In this document: positions 29,797 through 39,999 of the stretch, in pieces
Layout: each line of letters begins with the position of its first letter
Position numbering within the stretch: the first letter of the stretch is position 1
Assembly: GCF_016545825.1 (NCBI RefSeq)
Contig: NC_052614.1
Coordinates: 15,952,559-16,016,558 of the forward strand
Source of the DNA: Eucalyptus grandis
Lineage: Eukaryota; Streptophyta; Magnoliopsida; Myrtales; Myrtaceae
Reading direction: 5' to 3'
DNA length: 64,000 nt
Program-made: the position numbers and the translations under genes
Notes under the pieces: model-generated
Told to the model about the DNA's origin: nothing
The model's input: the letters and a program-made list of their open reading frames with translations, nothing else
The model's database searches: none

Positions 29797-30301
29797 TGTT
29801 GGAAATTTCCTATAATATGGGCTTACATTAATTAATTGATTTTCTATTTTAACTAATCGAGTTAATTAATATTCCAATATTTGTTAAACCATTGAGTAAT
29901 CTTATTGAATTGGGTTTTGACATCTATTAATAACGGGCCTAGTCGAGCAGCAAAATGTAGGCAATTGTGTTTAACTAAAACACGTAATAGGAGGGGCCTA
30001 GTTGACTCTCTATTAATTAGGGTTTGCTAGGTCCCTCTCTAACCTATAAAAGAGTAAATTATGTCTATCAATTACTTAGTCTCATTAAAAGTTACTTTAT
30101 TAAAATAGGTCATACAAAGGAAGATTCGGCATTTCAAAAGATTTCTGATTAAACAGACTAATCTATTTTTCTTTAAGTAAAGCAATGGCTTAAACATGTA
30201 TGTTTAATTCCGTTGTGCATATAATTTTTGGTGTTTTACAAACATATATGGATCTGATTGTTCTTGATTAATTAATTATTTATATGGATAATACTTCTAC
30301 A
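29797..30301 (+). repeat. 3' LTR of the copia element
   Basis: 505 bp, starting TGTTGGAAATTTCC and ending TTCTACA, with a TATA-like TATAAAAGAG at 30045-30054. It keeps the 145-bp segment that is missing from the 5' copy. Confidence 0.93.
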
Positions 30302-30580
30302 AATGGCCCTGCCACTAGGGTCGTCACTCTCCTCGACAATCTCGAGGTTGCCGAACTTGGCAATCACATCAAGCAAGTTCAAATCCCGCTCAGGGCTCAC
30401 GTCCCGTTAGACCTCGGGTTGGTGGTAAGGGAATCGATCTCCACGTGATTGCCACGGCTTCGACTCAACCCTGGCCATGGCCCGAGTGAGCCTGGTTGTC
30501 GAAGTTGCTGAATCAGAGGCAAGGCTAAGCCGGCTCGACGATGTCAAGGCCAAAATACATGTCGTTGTCCCACTTGACAT
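30302..30580 (-). pseudogene. left part of the coding-like segment split by the copia element
   Basis: On the minus strand a GC-rich open stretch reads ...VSPERDLNLLDVIAKFGN, then LEIVEESDDPSGRAI at the insertion point. Further upstream it continues in the same frame through MARVESKPWQSRGDRFPYHQ but contains a TAA stop near 30410. Removing the element and one copy of the duplicated 5 bp would keep the frame into the other half at 23236. The family is not recognised. Confidence 0.45.
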
Positions 30581-30599
30581 GGGGAGGGGTGAAAAACCC

Positions 30600-32950
30600 T
30601 AGAATGAGGAGATGCCTTTGATGATGCGGTGCCACCTCCCACTTTCTTTAACCCTCTTCCTCTTGATGCCTAGCTTTGGATGCAAGGAATGTTTATGGTA
30701 CTAAGAAGATCATGCTAATCTTACCGGAGATGCTCCCCCCTCCAAGCTTCTAAAGGTTGTGCCATTTAGTACTAAAGGAGAAATGGAGAGAGTTTTTGTG
30801 ATATTTTTCTTATGTTTTGTTTGCCACATTTGAAAGGCATGGAATTTGTTCCCCTTCTAGTTGCAAAGAAATCACACATTCGATTGTTGGTATCGGAAAT
30901 CACATTAGACTCAAAGTTGCTCCTATTGAGCCATCTGTCGTCGTCCCCATTTCATAAAAGAGTGTTTCTTCTTTTAATGCATTTCTGAAATGAAAGTACG
31001 TTGCATTTTTCCAATCTTGTTAGTGTCAGAATTGTTATTTGAATTTTGAAGACTACAAGAAGTTGTATTTGACTCCATGAGACTTTAAAAAAGTTAACTC
31101 AAATGCATGCAAACACGCTAGCATTGGAAGTTTAAGTAGTAAATCACGCATTCTTCTATGATGAAAAGGGATGCCTCCATGTAATTCATACCTACTCTTG
31201 AGTACGAGTAGAAAACCCCATCACAATTGTTGAGTAGTAGGACTTGATTTGACTACTATCTGCTTTTCAATTAGTGTTTTCAATTTCAATCGACCAACTA
31301 CCTCACTCTTATGCTTGAGAAGACAAATCAAGACTTCCATCAATACATCATCAACAAAGGATGAAACATACATTGCCCCACTCTTTGTCGGAACTTGACG
31401 GGTCCCTATAAGTTTGAGTGTATGCAGCTTATAATCTAGTGAACTTTCATGTTAAACTTCACTCTTTGCTGACTAACCATGTCATGGTGTTTACAAAATT
31501 TAGCTTCTTAGTCTATGACCCCCTAGTAAAGCCCTTCGAGTTATAACAATCATCTCCATCTCACTCACATGTCTAAGTCTCTTATGTTACAACTATGTCA
31601 TGTCCTAATCAAAAGTCTCGAAGAATCAAATGAACCATTATCGCCATTCCCTAGAGTCGATACAATTTGCAATCTATCTTCCCAAATTGGCAACTTTATT
31701 TTTTCCAATTTTCATAATATTTGAATGGTTACCGGATGCACCCCTAGTATCAATCGCCATTGATTCAAGCCCAATGATATCACTCTCATTTGAATTTTGC
31801 AACCCATGAGGCCTCTCTTTTTCATTCCGGAGGTTGATCCTAGGATGAAAATGACACTTTAACTCTCTTTATTTTGAGAAAATTAAATAATTTAATTTTT
31901 TTTAAAAATGACCATTTACAGAAAATATGTTCAATATTCACGAAATAAATAATTATTTCAAGAAATACAAATAATCATTTTGAGAAAAATATTTTTAAAT
32001 CAGTCATCTTCCACGAAATAAATAGAAATCTTCATGATGAATCAAGAAAGAAACATAAGAAACAAGAAAATATGTACGTAAATCTCATAAAAAGACACAG
32101 GGGCCATTAGACATAGAGGATTAGGGGCGTGAAGGCAAAGCGGGCGCGAAGTCGTCCATGTCCATCCCCGTCCCCACCCCCCATGAGGCCCAAAAGGCTT
32201 TTTCCATTGGCCCCTCGAAAATTTATGGATTGCGGACTTTACCCGCTCTACTCAAGGGATTAGGGGTGGAGTCGGAGAGTCTTAGATCCGGGATTCGATT
32301 ATCATGAGCACTATACAAACTTGTACATAAAAGTGACAAATGAGACCAAAGGTAAAAAAAAGGATGAATTGGCATCTCTACTAAAACTACTATTGCTTAA
32401 CCAAACTGATAAAATTGCTAACAATAGTTGTATGTATACCAAGTCTTACATGATAAGATAAATACACATCTTGGTCAACAGCGACAAAACTTCTCAAGTT
32501 TACGTAATCTGAATGAGGTATTGTACTCTTATGTCTTCTCTTATATTAGTCTTCAATTTTGTGGCCAGCTATTTTTTTTTATACTATTCTTGCGTCATTT
32601 GCGAGTGATTTATGGTTGCGCATTCAACACTGATCTCACGTCATGACCGAGTGATTGTATGTTCATCTCATTAGTATTGGTTGGCCTAATTCCAAGATAT
32701 TAAAAACATCAAAGCCCTAACAATGCTTGTTTTATGTACAGAACATGAGTTAATCCCAGCGACTAAGTGAACGAACCACAGTGTGAGTTTCGAATCGATG
32801 ATAAAATTTCCAAATCAAGAACATACTGTTGACTTGACTAATGTCTATTATCATATAAACAAAATAATTACTGTCGATGGTACCCCGCGACCCGTAGCAA
32901 AATTGCAAGAAAGTATGGCAATGAATTTAATGAACAGGTCAAACTCTAGG
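30600..32950. other. intergenic region, nothing recognised
   Basis: About 2.3 kb without a supported gene. It contains A/T runs and short frames only. Confidence 0.55.
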
Positions 32951-33068
32951 ATTCACAGTGGGTAATCAGTCCCTTTTAAAAGACAACTGCATCACTTTTT
33001 TTTTTTCTTTTTTTTTGACCACACTTGATATAGCTTTCAGAAAAAGGGACTGATTACCCACTGTGAAT
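32951..33068. repeat. perfect 27-bp inverted repeat upstream of the kinase gene
   Basis: The arms at 32951-32977 (ATTCACAGTGGG... CCCTTTT) and 33042-33068 are exact reverse complements over 27 bases with a 64-nt loop that contains a T run. The right arm is followed by a second, shorter copy of its own TTTCAGAAAAAG start. It lies about 420-540 bp upstream of the kinase start codon. Confidence 0.95.
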
Positions 33069-33268
33069 ATAGTTTTCAGAAAAAGTTGACTAATGAATGT
33101 AGCAGCACGCCCATTGCTCGGTCAAGATTTTGAAGACAGAAACCTAATTAAATTACTCATTGCAAATCACGACTAATTTCGAAGTAACGAGGCCTGATTC
33201 GACCGTGACTGAGAGACTGAATCAACTACGCAAGTGGCCACTTATAAAGCAACAACTCAACATACATT

Positions 33269-33278
33269 TATATAAAAG
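33269..33278 (+). promoter_or_regulatory. probable TATA box of the kinase gene
   Basis: TATATAAAAG is about 210 bp upstream of the ATG at 33487. The spacing allows a leader of roughly 180 nt. No other equally good TATA motif lies closer. Confidence 0.6.
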
Positions 33279-33486
33279 AGTACGCCTGTGACCTTCCATG
33301 GCGTTTTCTCCGGTTCATACGTTGATCAGACCCAGCCTCCTCCAAAATTTTCAGACATTTAGCAAGATCCGGACACGAAAAATGGGTTTTCTTCTGAGTT
33401 TAACCTTGGAAATTGTCAACCTGCCGTTCCCGGAGAATGTCTCCTTAACCTGTGGATTCACAACCTGAAGCAGAGATGAGGTCTTG

Positions 33487-34830
33487 ATGGAGGACAAGAA
33501 AGCGAACTGGATCGCTTGCTCATCGGTTCTTGCTCTGATCGTCGTGATCATCGTCGCCCACGCAACTCTCCGGCTTTCCAAGGCCTTTTACCTCGTTCTT
33601 GGTGTGGATGTCGCGTTGATCCTCTCGGTCTTCGCCTGGCTCGCGGTGAGGAGACACTACAACCGCCGCCGGATACTGCTTGAGTCACGCTTGGCCGAGG
33701 GCCGTGAGCTGAGGCTCGAGTACAGTTTCCTCCGCAAAGTCGCCGGCGTCCCAACCAAGTTCCGGTACAAGGAGATCGAGGAAGCGACCGATGGATTCCA
33801 GGCCCTGGTGGGCCGGGGCGCTTCTGCGACGGTCTTCAAAGGGATCCTGAGCGATGGCACGGCGGTGGCGGTCAAACGCATTGACGGCCAGGAGCGTGGC
33901 GAGAGGGAGTTCCGGTCAGAAGTCTCCGCAATTGCGAGCGTGCAGCATGTGAACCTCGTGCGCCTGATCGGCTATTGCTGCGTCCCTGCTGGGCCACGCT
34001 TCTTGATCTACGAGTTCATCCAGAATGGTTCGCTGGATCGCTGGATTTTCCCCAAGTCGGAGCGGCGGAGTCGGCCTGGAGGCTGCTTGTCGTGGGACCA
34101 CAGGTGTCGGGTGGCTCTCGATGTGGCCAAGGCACTTTCATACCTCCACCATGATTGCCGGTCTCGCATCCTACACCTTGACGTCAAGCCTGAGAACATA
34201 CTTATCAATGAGAATTACCGGGCTGTCGTCGCTGATTTCGGCTTATCAAAATTGATGGGGAAAGACGAAAGCCGGGTTGTTACTACTATTAGAGGGACAA
34301 GAGGGTACTTGGCCCCAGAGTGGCTATTGGAGCACGGAATCTCCGAGAAGTCGGACATCTATAGCTACGGGATGGTCCTGCTCGAGATCATCGGAGGGCA
34401 GAGGAACGTGTGCTTGACTGACAAAAGAAACAGCCGGTCAGGGAGGAAGTGGCAGTACTTCCCCAAGATCGTGGCTGACAAATTGAGGGAAGGGAGGCTC
34501 ATGGAGGTGGTTGATCGCCGGCTATTGGAAGACGGGAGCATTGATGAGAGGGAAGTGAAGAGGTTGGTTTTCGTGGCCTTGTGGTGCATCCAGGAGAGGG
34601 CGAGGCTCAGGCCAAGCATGGCCCGTGTGGTTGAGATGCTTGAGGGCCGCGTGGCAGTTAACGAGCCCCCTGAAACGGCAATGATCGTGGTTGACCTCTT
34701 ATCAATCGATGAGCAGGAGCGAGGTGATCCGAATTGCCCTACAATTGCCACATTAGCAGCACATAATGTGGAGTCCAATGTTGCTAGTTCTTCATGTTCA
34801 TTTGCGTTGTCTGTTCTCTCTCCTAGATAG
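33487..34830 (+). CDS. receptor-like protein kinase without ectodomain (At5g20050 type)
   Basis: A single-exon frame of 447 residues starting MEDKKAN. The frame is open one codon earlier (TTG at 33484), but the ATG at 33487 matches the start of the Arabidopsis relative. Two hydrophobic segments lie at about 8-26 and 34-54, then a basic stretch (RRHYNRRR), then a Ser/Thr kinase domain from about 104. Seen: VAVK with Lys130, Glu145 of helix C, catalytic loop HLDVKPEN (Asp232, Asn237), DFG at 250-252 and APEW at 276-279. The residue before the catalytic Asp is Leu, so it is a non-RD kinase. It closely resembles the probable receptor-like kinase At5g20050 (about 452 residues). It should sit in a membrane and phosphorylate unknown targets. 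The C-terminal 50 residues are divergent. The next plus-strand gene is an acyl-protein thioesterase, as in Arabidopsis. Confidence 0.96.
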   Translation: MEDKKANWIACSSVLALIVVIIVAHATLRLSKAFYLVLGVDVALILSVFAWLAVRRHYNRRRILLESRLAEGRELRLEYSFLRKVAGVPTKFRYKEIEEATDGFQALVGRGASATVFKGILSDGTAVAVKRIDGQERGEREFRSEVSAIASVQHVNLVRLIGYCCVPAGPRFLIYEFIQNGSLDRWIFPKSERRSRPGGCLSWDHRCRVALDVAKALSYLHHDCRSRILHLDVKPENILINENYRAVVADFGLSKLMGKDESRVVTTIRGTRGYLAPEWLLEHGISEKSDIYSYGMVLLEIIGGQRNVCLTDKRNSRSGRKWQYFPKIVADKLREGRLMEVVDRRLLEDGSIDEREVKRLVFVALWCIQERARLRPSMARVVEMLEGRVAVNEPPETAMIVVDLLSIDEQERGDPNCPTIATLAAHNVESNVASSSCSFALSVLSPR

Positions 34831-34874
34831 GTCCAATCCAAGGTAACATCATCAAAACAGGATGGGTTGCTCTT

Positions 34875-35226
34875 GGTTGGTGCTCTTATTCTTTTACCTC
34901 TTTCTGTCAATTATTGTCAATCATTCAACCGTCAATCTCTTTCTCTAAAAAGATGAATTGAGGTTTTGATCTGAGCAATTGGCATTATCTTTATGCTTTC
35001 TGCACAAATTCTTGACAGCAAGAAAGCAAAGCTCATGCAAACAAAAGAACAAAGGTTGGTGCTCTTTATTCTTTTGCCTCTTTCTGTCAATTATATTCAA
35101 TCATTCAACTGTCAATCTCTTTCTCTAAAAGGATGAATTGAGGTTTCCATCTGAGCTCTTTATGCTTTCTGCACAAATTCTTTACAGCAAGAAAGCTAAA
35201 AGCTCACAAAAAACAAAAGAACAAAG
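34875..35226 (+). repeat. 179-bp tandem duplication just after the kinase gene
   Basis: Two copies, 34875-35053 and 35054 to about 35226, both starting GGTTGGTGCTCTT and ending near AAAAGAACAAA. They are close to 90 percent identical with small indels. They start 45 bp after the stop codon, so they lie in the 3' UTR or directly behind it. Confidence 0.93.
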
Positions 35227-36135
35227 GGAAAGATTATGTCCCTTATTGACCAATTTGACAATTCCTGGAAATTCTAGATCAATTTACCAGGAGAGTGGCT
35301 TTTCCAGGGATGATATTTTGGTAAGTCATTGTCCAAGTTGCCTTCCCACTGGTCCTGCAAAATTTATGGTTCACGGCCACGGGGGTCTACAGTGTACTCT
35401 CTCAGCTGTCAAAATTTATTATGGAGTGCCGGATTCGTGCTACTTTCTCGGCCTCTCAAAGCGTGCCTCCGAAATCGTGGCGCGAGTTCGACCCTGAAAT
35501 ATGGCACTAAATGCTGCCCTTCGGTTGACTTTCCTGTAAAGCTACTCTCTTGTAGACTCCTAGACCGCAATTGGCATTTTCGTGGATCTTAGGACGCTGT
35601 ACTTCAGGTGACTTCGACGGTCTGTCTTCCCATCCTTACACCGTGTATTATACACCAGAAGTATGAAAATGTATTTCAGATTTTTTTATACGGTACTGAT
35701 ACAAATAAAAAAGAAAAAAGTGCTGCAGTAGAGCAAGTATTCGATCACTCCACACACCAATTACTAATAACATTCTTTCGGGCTTTTATAACTTCGTTGT
35801 AAAAGTCTCGCACTCGATCTAAGTATCCGAGATAGATCATAACTATTGTCCAGACTATCTCGGCCTTAGAGAGATCCATAGAGACTCACTATTTCAAAAT
35901 AGGTAATGTCATTATTGTAGCCTCACGACATCTTAGCACGAGGAACACTCTTTTGCACGAGGATTGGCTTATGAGTCTTCTATACTTAAAACTCTCGTTC
36001 TGAGGCATCTTTGCCATTCTCAAATAAATTCTATAGAAATGTATTTCAAGAAGCTTGTTTCCCATGTTTTCTCTTATCCCACGTTGCTTGAAAAGCTCGT
36101 ATTATTCACTTTATTAATGAGTTCACTTAACTATC
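35227..36135. other. spacer after the kinase duplication, nothing recognised
   Basis: The frame at 35138-35497 and its neighbours show no domain or conserved splice structure. Confidence 0.5.
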
Positions 36136-36138
36136 TTA

Positions 36139-36963
36139 GGGCCTATTTGGAAACATTTATGTTCCTTTGTTTTTTTGTTCATTTGTTCTTCGACACAAAA
36201 AAAAAAAAAGAACAGAAATCTATTTGGTAACGCTAACTTATTTTTTTATTACCCAGAATAGAAAAGTAGTTAGAGAATAGATTTGAAACAGAAACAAGAA
36301 AAAAAAAATAGCTTCTTGTTTTTAGGAATAATTTCTAGAAATAAGTCAATTTTCTTTTTCATTTTTCTTTTGTTCTTTTCTCTTGTCGCAGCCATCACAT
36401 GCCACCTTCGGCCACCCGAGGCCAACACTGACTGGCCGACTGGCGCCTTAGTCGTCGCCGTTGTCACTAGCATTGCCGCCATCGTCCTTTAACCGGCCGC
36501 CTCCACCGCTTGCTAACCATCGCCAATTGTTGCCGACTGCCAACTGCCATCGTTGGCTACCACTGTCCTTCGACCGCCTACCGCCGTCGACTGTCAGCTA
36601 ACGATTGTTACAATTGCCGCCTCCTCCGTTGTCGACCGCCGCCTATTGCCGCTCGACCGCCAAAGGTGGTGGTGACAGTGGCGAGCAATGGTTGGGCGAC
36701 AACGGCGGCGGCCGGCGGCAACGGGTGGCAATTGATGATCGACATTAGGCCGTTCATGAGTAAAAAGAAAAAACGAAAAAAAATATAAAAATTTGGATGA
36801 TACCAAACGCATTCCTATTCTTTTTTTATTCCAATAATATAAATTTTTTGTAGTTACCAAATGCCTTATTTTACTAAGAATTTGTTTTCGAATAAAAATA
36901 GAAAAAAAACTATTTTTGAAAAGAAATTATTTTCCAAAATAGAAAGCGTTATCAAACAAACCC
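36139..36963. mobile_element. Harbinger-like MITE with a GC-rich core
   Basis: 825 bp flanked by TTA on both sides (36136-36138 and 36964-36966). The imperfect terminal inverted repeats start GGGCCTATTTGGAAAC (left) and, on the minus strand, GGGTTTGTTTGATAAC (right). TTA target sites and GGGCC-type ends are typical of PIF/Harbinger MITEs. The outer parts are AT-rich; the core (about 36390-36740) is rich in GCC/CCG triplets and may be captured DNA. The 92-codon and 88-codon frames in the core are by-products of the triplets. No transposase is present. Confidence 0.72.
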
Positions 36964-36966
36964 TTA

Positions 36967-37556
36967 ACAATAACGAAAAAATGTGTTGCGCTGGCTCGCA
37001 CTCGAGTTTTGACGGAACTACTAGTGAAATTTCAGAACCTCGTGGATTTTAAATTTCAGTTGAAAAAACAAGAGGGATAAAGGGCATGGATAATTCCCAA
37101 AACGTTTTTAATTTCTTAATATCTAGCCTTCTTAACACTTTTTTTTTTGTGAATTGAGTCTTTAAATTATTTAACTTTATCTCGCCTAAGCTCTTTCGTT
37201 GAATATGCAAATGGAGAGTTAGAGGTGGATTGCCCCGTAATTGTCATGTCGGGTGGTGACATGAATTTATGTTTGTTTCGACTAGTTAAAACCACGTGCA
37301 GCGCCGGTGAACGCCACCAAGCGCCCGCCTGCCTCGGGTGACCACGGCCTAAGACCGTCCGATTACTAATTGGGAATGCATTCATCTCGATTTTCTTCTT
37401 CTTTATTAAGACTGTTTATTTCACAGAAAATACTTTTCCTTGTCTCTTAACGTTTGGATCGACTAGGAAAATAACTCAATGGAAAATCTATGTTTAAATT
37501 CATGAAAATGATTTTCTATTTAAAAAATTGAAAATTGTTATTCAAAATTAGACTAA
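36967..37556. other. spacer, nothing recognised
   Basis: No gene, splice structure or clear repeat was found. Confidence 0.45.
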
Positions 37557-39030
37557 ATGTATGCGCTTGCTCCAAAAACTCCGTGCTTCGGTAAGGGAAT
37601 CCTAATGCTCATTTCCAAGTCCTTGACATATGAGAACAAGTCCCCGGCGCCCAAGCCCAAGTCCATTAAAGCTAGGCTCATGACTCTGATGCCCATGTTG
37701 CCCAAACTCCGGTCTTTGGCACCCATGCCTGGGTCCATTGAGGCCTGTCTTGGGACCCTGATGATGGTACTCTAGTCTCCGATGTCCACACCTAGGTCCA
37801 TCAAGATCCGACTAGAGGCCTCGTGTCCACGCTTCATGCCTTGGCATCGACTTGAGTCCAAAAAGGTCTAGCTCGAGATCTTGGTCCATCGTGCTCAAAT
37901 CCCTCATTGTTAGCCCAAAGTCAACAAAGGAAGTGCTCTGGTCCTCAATGTTGGTGCTCGAGTCCATCGAGGCGGGCCCAAGTCTCTTGGTGCTTATGCT
38001 AAGGTCCTCAAGCTCGAGCTCAGTTTCATAGTGGTCGAGCTTGAGACTCGGGCCCATAACATGATCCCCCACACTTGAGCTTGGGTCCAAAAAGGCTAAG
38101 GCTTAAGACCTTGGTGTTTGTGCTTGGATCCATCAAAGCTAAGCTTGAGACCCCGATGTTTGTGCCAAGTTCCCTTGTCACCCGAGCCCAAGATTCCTAT
38201 GCCTATGCTGGATTGCCCGCACTCAAGCTTGAGTTCATTGAGGCTGAGGCTCAGATGCCTAATGTTTGTGCTTAGTCTATTAAGGTCTCGAGATCTCGAT
38301 GACCATGCAAAAGTCTATAGAGACCGGGTCTTGATGGGCTCCAATCCCCAATGCTCTTATTTGTGTCTTTGGCACTTGAGCCTTGGTCCACAAAAGCTTG
38401 ACCCGCCCAATGTACGTGCTCAAATTCCTTGCGTTGAAGCCCAAGTCCATTGAGATTGAGGCCCAACATTTTGATGCTCATGCCAGGTCCATTGAGGCTA
38501 AGCTTGGGACCCCAGTACTTGTGTTTGAGTCCTTGGGCTGAAGACCATTGCCATTGCCCAAATCTCTATCACTCAAGTTTGAGTTCATTCAAGTTGAAGC
38601 TCAAGACCTCAGTGCCTATGCTTGGGTCCATTAAGGGTAGGCTTGGGACCCCGGCACCAATAATCAAGTCCCAACAATTATTCCTATGTCCATTGATGCT
38701 GGATCCGAGTCCCAGCGACTAGAGATCTTAGGCCCAGCATGGGCACCAATGTCATTGGGCCAACCTCAATGGACTAGGGCTCTAATATCAAGGACATGAG
38801 CTCAAGCGTTGGGAACCACAATCATTGAGGTCTCATGCTTGGCCTTTGTAGACTTGAGTCTAGGTGACAAGGATTTGAGCATGGGTTCGACCTCTATGGA
38901 CTTGGGTCGGGGCGCCAAGAAGCTGTATACAAGCATGGGGTTCTCGGTTTTGGCTTATGTGGACACTAGATTGGTGCCTACTCTTGCTCGAGGCCTAAGT
39001 GCCCTTGCATGGCTGTGCTTGGGCTAGGGT
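37557..39030. repeat. degenerate minisatellite array that switches orientation
   Basis: About 1.5 kb of diverged units with recurring wording such as GTCCATTGAGGCT, AAGCTTGGGACCCC and CAAGTCC, period roughly 45-65 bp and not constant. Up to about 38700 most units read on the plus strand; from about 38760 they read on the minus strand (for example CCTCAATGGACT and CCTCTATGGACTTGGGTC). Many open frames run through it on both strands, which is expected when a repeat unit lacks stops. I see no conserved protein domain. Confidence 0.8.
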
Positions 39031-39059
39031 TTGTTATCCTAATGTCCGTGCCTTTTCCC

Positions 39060-39995
39060 TTGATTGCCCATGCGAAGAAGATGGAAGAACAAAGAAGATG
39101 ATGAACGGTAAAATGAAAAGCAAAGAAAAAAAAAACCTTTAGACAAAAATGCCACTGACCGCGATGTCGGAATCAGTATATTAAATGCATGTGCTCTTTA
39201 GCCGGCACAAATTTGGTTGGTTGACAATGCCCTATTTGAGATTAAATATGTCGTTTCAAACCCTTATTTGAGATTAAATAAATCATTTCAAATCGTTTTT
39301 AAAATAAGATTGACTTGATACCATTTCATTTTATAAAACGAAGACATTACAAACCCTATTTGGAATTCTCTCTATTTTACTCAGAATGAAAAAGTCCATT
39401 GGGAACATTTATTACTCGAGGGTCTTTACTATTTTATATTATCTATTAAAAATGGCGAGATCTACCGTAAACAAAAATAAAGCTCACTTGAACAAATATT
39501 TTTCACAATTAGACTTATTTCCCTCTCGATGAATATAATATACCACGAAATTGATGAAGTTACATGTAATAACTCCACTTTACTACATGGGGAACTTTAT
39601 TTTTTCTCCAAAAATCTTAATATCATGAAAAACTTTAAAATTAGTATATAAATAATAAATTTACTATAAATTAATTTTTGGATCACAAAAAATCTTAAAT
39701 TGGTATATCTGTAATTATTGCTTATCAATTTAGTAATTTCATGTTAAAATTTAACAAAAGGTAATTCAGGGTAAATATGTAGCGAGTGTACTAATTTGGG
39801 ATCTTCAGTGACTCAAAAATTAATTTAAAGTACATTTGTAATAACCAATTTGAGATTTTTTTTTCGTAGTATTAATCTTTTCCAAAATTTATATTTTTCC
39901 TAGTTTCTTTGATAAATGAATGCCAGCGCCTGCAAATTAAATTTAGAACCTGATTCGCCATCTCCCTCACGAAAGTTCTGAACGGCCATTAACCG
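39060..39995. other. AT-rich spacer upstream of the thioesterase gene
   Basis: No gene recognised. The stretch at about 39600-39880 resembles, in its wording around AATTTGAGATTTTTTT, the AT-rich insertion at 63.05-63.46 kb. The promoter of the thioesterase gene should lie at its right end, but I cannot place a clear TATA box. Confidence 0.45.
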
Positions 39996-39999
39996 GTCG

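Larger units (their letters stand above)
23237..30301 (+). mobile_element. Ty1/copia LTR retrotransposon, decayed
   Basis: A 7065-bp element with two LTRs, a primer-binding site, a polypurine tract and remnants of gag, protease, integrase, reverse transcriptase and RNase H in that order. Integrase before reverse transcriptase defines the copia order. The flanks are GATGG (23232-23236) and AATGG (30302-30306), a 5-bp target site duplication with one mismatch. Many stops, at least one frameshift and an altered catalytic site show that it cannot move on its own. The LTRs have drifted apart and the 5' copy has lost about 145 bp, so the insertion is not recent. Confidence 0.95.

Noticed and set aside
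33484..33486. TTG one codon before the kinase ATG as a start
   Set aside because: Plant genes start at ATG with very few exceptions, and the ATG at 33487 gives MEDKKAN, matching the relative.
36510..36860. Frames in the GC-rich core of the 36-kb MITE
   Set aside because: They result from GCC/CCG triplets lacking stops; there is no conserved motif or start context.
38075..38722. Chain of frames of 66-111 codons in the minisatellite
   Set aside because: The frames follow the repeat units, occur on both strands and have no domain.
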